A stretch of DNA of 64,000 bases from Cardinalis cardinalis. Its lineage: Eukaryota > Chordata > Aves > Passeriformes > Cardinalidae. The position numbers and the translations under genes were made by a program. Below are positions 59,641 through 64,000 of the stretch, one piece after another. Below the pieces are notes generated by a model. That model made no database searches, had not been told where the DNA came from, and was given only the letters and a program-made list of their open reading frames with translations. The DNA lies in contig JACDOX010000157.1 in the NCBI GenBank assembly GCA_014549065.1, positions 4,689 to 68,688 on the forward strand, given 5' to 3'. Positions within the stretch are counted from its first letter, which is position 1. Each line of letters begins with the position of its first letter.

Positions 59641-62600
59641 AATAGCACAGGGAGCTTTCCATGCATCCCTTTTAGACTGACACGTCTGTCTTGGAAAGAT
59701 GGACAGCCAGTGCTCTTCCCAAACGAGGTATAGCTGTGATTCCTTGCAGAGAAAGGAAAAGATGGATGTCATCCTAAGAGGTTCACACTGCAGACTGCTG
59801 TGCCTTATTAACTGCAGACTGCTGTGCAATTGGACCTCAAAACATTAGGAGCTGTTTTCAGTGAAGTAATTCAAATTACTTGAAGACTATCACGTTAACA
59901 AATGCAAAGTGACTGTTTACAAAATTGGAAAAACACCCAATAACTTGCCTGAAATGGAAAAAGGAGAAAGAAAGAAAAAAGTTCTTGAAGTTTGGACAAC
60001 TTTTGAGCAACAAAAACCACATTCTTATTTCTGAAATATTAGGGAAATTACTTAATTTTTCATAAGTTACTCAAAGGTAGTTTGCTGTCTGCCACTCTGG
60101 CACTACAGCACAATGCATTTGATTGCAAACCCAACAGAATCTGCCTGACTGTAGTTCATAAAAATATTAGAGGGGAAATTCATTCTTTTTCCTGTACTGC
60201 AGTCATGGATAATATACCTAGAGGAAAATACACTTCTTTGTATAGCAAAAGCATAAAACATGGTATATATAATTGAGATGAATACAAATAGACAGGAAAA
60301 TTACTTTCGCTGATAAATGCTACATTTAACTTAAGTAGAAAATGTGCAGCTCAGTATGAAGTCTCATTAATAACCTTCTAAATTTCTGCTGGTCACAATT
60401 GAAAAGTAACTTTCACAGCATTTAAAAAAATTCTTCTACATCCCCCTCTTACTAGCCTGTAGCAATCCCTCGACATGCATATAAAAAATCATACAATTAT
60501 AGGAGAAAAGAACAATTTGGAGAATTATGTGATATTCCTCTATGACTAACACAGAAGATTTTTTCAGTTTCCCTTTGCTTCTGGTTTTTGGGNTTTTTTT
60601 AGGAAAAAGGTATTTAAAGATAAAAAGAGAATTCCTCAGGAAAAGGGGCAAGTACAAAAGCCAAGGATCTGAACGACAGCCTCGCTGCAGCAGTAATTTA
60701 GCTGTAGCTGCACACAACCACCACAGCAAATGCACATTCCAAGTATTAAAACAATAATGAGCAGGTTTTAAAGAGGTGGTTTTATGTCTATTCAATCTAA
60801 TTATATGCTTCTCTCCTATCATCATATTCAGTAAACCAGCTAATTTCTTTCTATTTTTCACCTCAGGCTATTAAANCTTTCATATATAACTCAAATCACT
60901 AAATCTTAGAGCAAATATTCACCGATCATTTAATTTAAAAGGAACAGGCTTCTTTTTCCCTCTCACCAGATGAATTGCTGACATTGAATGCTGTGAGCTC
61001 TTGATGTGATGAGTATTCTCCAAGTGGGGAGAAGCCAGTACAGGNGATCTAAAGAAATGTAGAGTGCTTATTCTTACTGAAACCTGCTCAGTTTCAGGGG
61101 TAATTAGTGTGTTTTTACTGCAGTCACAGACCCTGGCAGCTTAGCCAAGGCACAGGTCCCATGAATTTTCTGAATTCTGAGGAAGATTGCATGGTCTGCA
61201 TGGAAAGGGCTGGTGAGAGGAAGGGAAGGTGGGAAGTGAGGAGCTGGAGCACACCTGCTCCAAAGCCTGGGAAGGAAGGCACTGCAGTTCAGCCTCTGCT
61301 GCCTACAGCTTCGTGTCTTTCACATCTGCAGNATGGATTCCAGAAAGACATGAATTGCAATAGTGTGGAGCTTGTAATTGCTCTCATTAGCTCCATTAGT
61401 TTACTTCCAGCACCAGATACACAGTTTCAAGGCACAGCTTGTTCCAGGAGGAGCACGTTCATTCACCAATGGCTGACAGCAAAGCTTTGTTTTCCACCTC
61501 GCAGAAAGCTGCTACAGAATCTCTGCAAATGTAAATATCTATTTTTGTTATCTCTGCTGGCATATGACTTGACATATGCATTTGGTGAAACGTTGTCCTC
61601 TTCCCATGCTTCTGGAAGCCACGTCCATCCCATCTGCTCCATTCCCAAATACTTAAATTTGCTTTGTCTTCAACAGCAACAACCCAAAATAAATAACACA
61701 TATCCTTTGTCTGTTGATATGGCTGTCAGCCATTTACTATTTCTTACTCCATCTGTGTCCTCCCAGCTGTTCAATCCCAGCACTTCTTTCCAGCCATGGC
61801 ATTCATCAGCAGCACTTAAAGCACGACACATTAATGTGGAGCCTTTCCCATCATGTGCTGGGGCAGAGAGCACTGCCCATGGCTACAAGGATCAAGGATT
61901 AGGGGTTTACAGGACATGGATGATCCTGTAAATTGGATGGACAGGCAGCATGAAAGGCTGCTGATATATTTGATTCACAACAGNTAACATTCACATTTGA
62001 AAAGCTGTGGCAAAACACCTTCAGTAAAAGCAGAGGGAACTACAGGTGGGGCAGTTTAACCTCACTTCCCTGACAAAACTGTGCAGCACATCCTCCCAGA
62101 AGCCACTTCCACGTGAAGGACAAGACAATGAGGAGGAACAGCATGGATTTACCAAGAGGAACCTGCTCNTGCCCAGCTCAGTGTTGTGAAGCAGCCCTGA
62201 ATCAGTGCCTGTGATTTCCTTTCTCCCTAGCAAGGCTACACATGAGATGTCCCAAAGCTCCCCAGGAACGTCCCTTTTCAAACAGGGACAAGCAGACTGG
62301 CTGCNCAGGCTGCAGGCAGGCTGAAAACCTCTCGGTCCACTGGTCTCAAGCAATAGTGGCTGTTTGTTAATAGTGAATGTTTTTTCCTCTCCAGGAGCCA
62401 AGCTCCTCAGGGATAACATTGCCTGACGTATTCATCTAAGCCTGAGAAGATGGGGTGGGAGTCACCCACCCCAGAGGAGCCTTCTCTCCCAGTGCTCTTA
62501 ATTTTTACAACCATCAACCTTTTCATACTGCAGTAACAGATTTGTCTTGAAGTTTTAAGACCTTTCAAGAAAAAAAGTACATTAAAAGGAGCAGATGGTT

Positions 62601-64000
62601 TGAGTGGGGTTGTAAATAAGTGTATTATCTAAATGCAATGAGTCCATTCGGGATAACAAAAAAAAGCTCAGAACAGTCACATAAAGAGGAAGTTTATTGT
62701 GCTAATAAGTTGTCATCTAGAGCAAAAATAAAGGAAAAAAAAACCAAAGCATCTGTTTGATTTTAAACTAAAGTCTTTTGGGAATAACACAATGGAATGC
62801 CACTAAAAATTATATGGATTTTCAACTTTCAGTGGGAAAATACACTTCCAAGAGCCCATAAAAAAAGTGAAGGATTTTTAAGATTTTACAGACAATTGCA
62901 TGTAGGTGAGGGGTGGTGGGATAGTTACACAGTTTCTACTCCAATGTTTCTCCATCTGTGATCCACAAAACACCAGAAAAGCCTACACAACACAGTTGTA
63001 AAAACAAATAAAACCAGGAATATTCCTTTCCATATGCAAAAATGCTATGAAATGAAAGGTGGTAAGGGAAATATAATGCTTAAGTATAAAAGGTTATGTT
63101 TCATCTGGTTGTAAATGAAAAGTATTGTAGCAATGCTGTTTGAGTTAGTTCATTTTCTTTTTTTGTCACCAGATGTTTTTTTGTGCTTGTTAAGACAAGT
63201 GTAAACCATCAAAGGGAGCTGGGTCAATTAACATATTGCTTAAAAAGCAGTTTAAATGTTTTTACTGCTGTCATCTACTCAGAAAGATAAGAAATAAATG
63301 TGTACCCTAAAGAACTTCCTGAAGGGGAATGGGAATGCAGGCATTTTGAGAATTTTTGATAGGATTTTGAGCTTCTAGGGAAGAGAAATTTCAGCTTGAA
63401 GAACTGAAATCTGACCNTTACTGCTAGTGCAGGCTCCACTGGTGCTTGAAAAGGCAGGAGAAATTACATTATAGTACTGAGAACACCTGTGAAACAGCTT
63501 CAGGTGCAGGTTCTGGATACAAGCAACAGCCAGGGAACCCAGGACGTAAATTTTAAAAGGAATTGAACATCCAAAATTTGTAGGAATTCCAAATTCTTGG
63601 AAATCTGGTATGTAGTCTCCCCAGAACACTAAAAAGCCTTCATTAGTTATTTCAATCCAAATAGGACCAAAAAATAGTGCGCCCAGGAGTAGTAAAACAT
63701 GGGGAGGATTGAGGAATAACAGTGCCCTGCATGAGGGAGAGCAAACTGGAAGGATCAGGCCATCACCAATTTTCCANTGGAGAATATATTCTCTTCACTT
63801 GTTACCAAGTCTTGAAATTTTGACAGAAGGACTTGAAAGGAACTAAAAACCATCCAAGCCAGTGATTAAAGTGACCTACTTGATATCGTTTACTCAAGGC
63901 CAAATTTTGCATGCATTATGCTTCTTGGTTAAATGATACATTTGCATGCATCTATTTTTGATGGCTCTCCTTCTGAAAGACTTGGAGAAAATTAATAACT
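59641..64000. other. No gene recognised (non-coding stretch)
   Basis: AT-rich, repeat-poor. The longest frame, 61107-61931 on the plus strand (274 residues including an N), is rich in Ser, Pro, Leu and Cys and shows no domain or splice signals, so I do not annotate it as a gene. At the right edge two copies of TTTGCATGCAT occur at 63906 and 63941. Confidence 0.5.

Noticed and set aside
61107..61931. Longest uninterrupted plus-strand frame (274 residues)
   Set aside because: Composition is chance-like (Ser, Pro, Leu, Cys rich), it contains an N, and no domain, splice signal or codon bias supports it.
1..64000. tRNA, rRNA and snRNA genes
   Set aside because: I found no B-box-like GGTTCGAATCC with a fitting A box and no rRNA or snRNA core sequence by eye; a covariance-model scan would be decisive.

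Overview
The window looks like avian nuclear DNA, most likely from a songbird, taken from a gene-poor or intronic region. Evidence: antisense CR1 LINE tails, LTR pieces that I recognise as the songbird endogenous-retrovirus type, a relic of an ancient CORE-SINE, several GC-rich minisatellites, and long AT-rich single-copy sequence with scattered TAAT/ATTA motifs. There are two runs of unknown bases (11805-11996 and 23425-23721) and many isolated N positions. I could not identify any complete protein-coding gene, rRNA, tRNA or CRISPR array. Nearly all long open frames are low-complexity translations of tandem repeats, frames through N runs, or ordinary chance frames. The family names for repeats come from memory and were not checked against a library.

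Layout. 1-6 kb: GC-rich left edge, then unremarkable sequence. 6080-6157: a near-perfect 37-bp-stem hairpin. 8.7-9.0 kb and 38.6-38.9 kb: two same-strand copies of one interspersed repeat. 14.0-14.5 kb: a 30-bp minisatellite. 18.1-18.5 kb: a 19-bp minisatellite. 19.8-20.2 kb: a G/T tract and a probable LTR fragment. 25.95-26.23 kb, minus strand: the only stretch that reads like a possible coding exon. 30.8-31.1 kb: two CR1 pieces joined head to head. 36.7 kb: a perfect five-copy 17-bp repeat. 37.4-37.7 kb: an antisense CR1 with an internal 71-bp tandem duplication. 40.55-40.72 kb: CORE-SINE relic. 44.6-45.0 kb: a 41-bp minisatellite. 46.2-46.35 kb: a CCCAT satellite. 58.0-59.3 kb: two different LTRs followed by a GGGCAGG-type minisatellite. 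59.33-59.64 kb: a small CpG-dense block running into sequence that looks constrained.

No genes can be seen working together. If the window is functional, the likely carriers are regulatory sequence (AT-rich homeobox-like blocks near 33.3-33.8, 48.8-49.2, 57.5 and 63.9 kb, and the CpG block at 59.3 kb), the hairpin at 6.1 kb as a small-RNA precursor candidate, and possibly one exon of an unrecognised gene at 26 kb. I did not find a clear new biological system. The hairpin and the candidate exon are the two items most worth testing.
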